From NCBI GenBank assembly GCA_021228405.1, contig JAJQRF010000002.1, positions 806,001 to 870,000 on the forward strand: a stretch of 64,000 nucleotides of DNA, read 5' to 3'. Of the stretch, positions 63,951 to 64,000 are shown piece after piece; position 1 is the first letter of the stretch, and each line of letters begins with the position of its first letter. Under the pieces are notes generated by a model, which worked only from the letters and a program-made list of their open reading frames with translations, ran no database searches and was not told where the DNA came from. The position numbers and the translations under genes are program-made. The DNA comes from Pyrinomonadaceae bacterium (GTDB lineage: Bacteria; Acidobacteriota; Blastocatellia; Pyrinomonadales; Pyrinomonadaceae).

Positions 63951-64000
63951 TTAAATTGATTCTAAGCCTAAGCTCTTATTGAAATAGTGATAAAGATTAT
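63951..64000 (-). CDS. Possible C-terminal end of a gene beyond the window
   Basis: On the minus strand one frame stays open from the edge through NLYHYFNKSLGLESI and ends in TAA at 63951-63953, 26 bases before the terminator. With only about 16 codons the family cannot be told. The other two minus frames stop sooner. Confidence 0.35.
   Translation of the reverse strand, partial: NLYHYFNKSLGLESI

Noticed and set aside
1-64000. Selenoprotein genes read through an in-frame TGA
   Set aside because: I looked for split genes ending in TGA with a continuing homologous frame and saw none. The genes here end in ordinary positions for their families.

Overview
The window looks like a chromosome segment of an Acidobacteriota bacterium, probably class Blastocatellia (Pyrinomonadaceae-like). 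The basis is a VWFA protein of the Acidobacterial type (22067-23641), a very large TonB-dependent receptor with an N-terminal carboxypeptidase-regulatory domain (39019-42474), a HAF-repeat secreted protein (left edge), moderate base composition, and intergenic DNA full of short repeats and hairpin elements. There are no rRNA genes, integrases, transposases or CRISPR arrays. One tRNA is present, and it is a selenocysteine tRNA (57723-57821, minus strand).

Layout. 1-7.6 kb: HAF protein (partial), DEAD-box helicase, spore-photolyase-like radical SAM protein, small TPR protein, MATE exporter and a secreted protein. 7.7-12.5 kb: an AT-rich four-gene minus-strand cassette, the best candidate for an undescribed system. 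It encodes a membrane protein with a TIR-like domain, a TIR + middle domain + methyltransferase fusion, a stand-alone methyltransferase and a solo PheRS-type B3/B4 domain protein. 13-24 kb: esterase, O-antigen ligase-like protein, sigma-54 activator with TPRs, GH63-like glycosidase, VWA protein and a DUF6714-like protein. 24-31 kb: glucose dehydrogenase, clpS ... clpA, and the c-di-AMP pair cdaA-cdaR. 31-37.6 kb: CDF transporter, site-2 protease with CBS domains, mreB, FHA-GAF-cyclase and cysteine desulfurase. 37.6-51.5 kb: a sugar-use region (LacI regulator, TonB receptor, TPR protein, GH3-GH144-like fusion enzyme, xylGHF-type ABC importer). 51.6-57.7 kb: phospholipid methyltransferase-like gene, topA, YkgJ-like protein, dprA and a four-helix-bundle gene. 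57.7-62.5 kb: selC and a TerY-P type triad (vWA, PP2C phosphatase, membrane kinase-TPR). 62.6-64 kb: nadK and a 21-bp repeat array.

How the genes may work together. In the sugar region, outer-membrane uptake or sensing (TonB receptor), hydrolysis by a secreted two-enzyme polypeptide and inner-membrane ABC import could handle a glucan, with control by the LacI regulator through tandem operator-like sites before the receptor gene. The TerY-P genes form a phospho-signalling unit. The TIR/methyltransferase cassette has the look of a defence or stress-response island, though this is inference from domains and composition.

The intergenic DNA is unusual. It holds three degenerate tandem arrays with 20-21-bp units (13.7, 55.3 and 63.7 kb), several long perfect inverted repeats, and arrays of AAATCC-like words. 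One word array has invaded the O-antigen ligase reading frame, and others bracket the four-helix-bundle gene.
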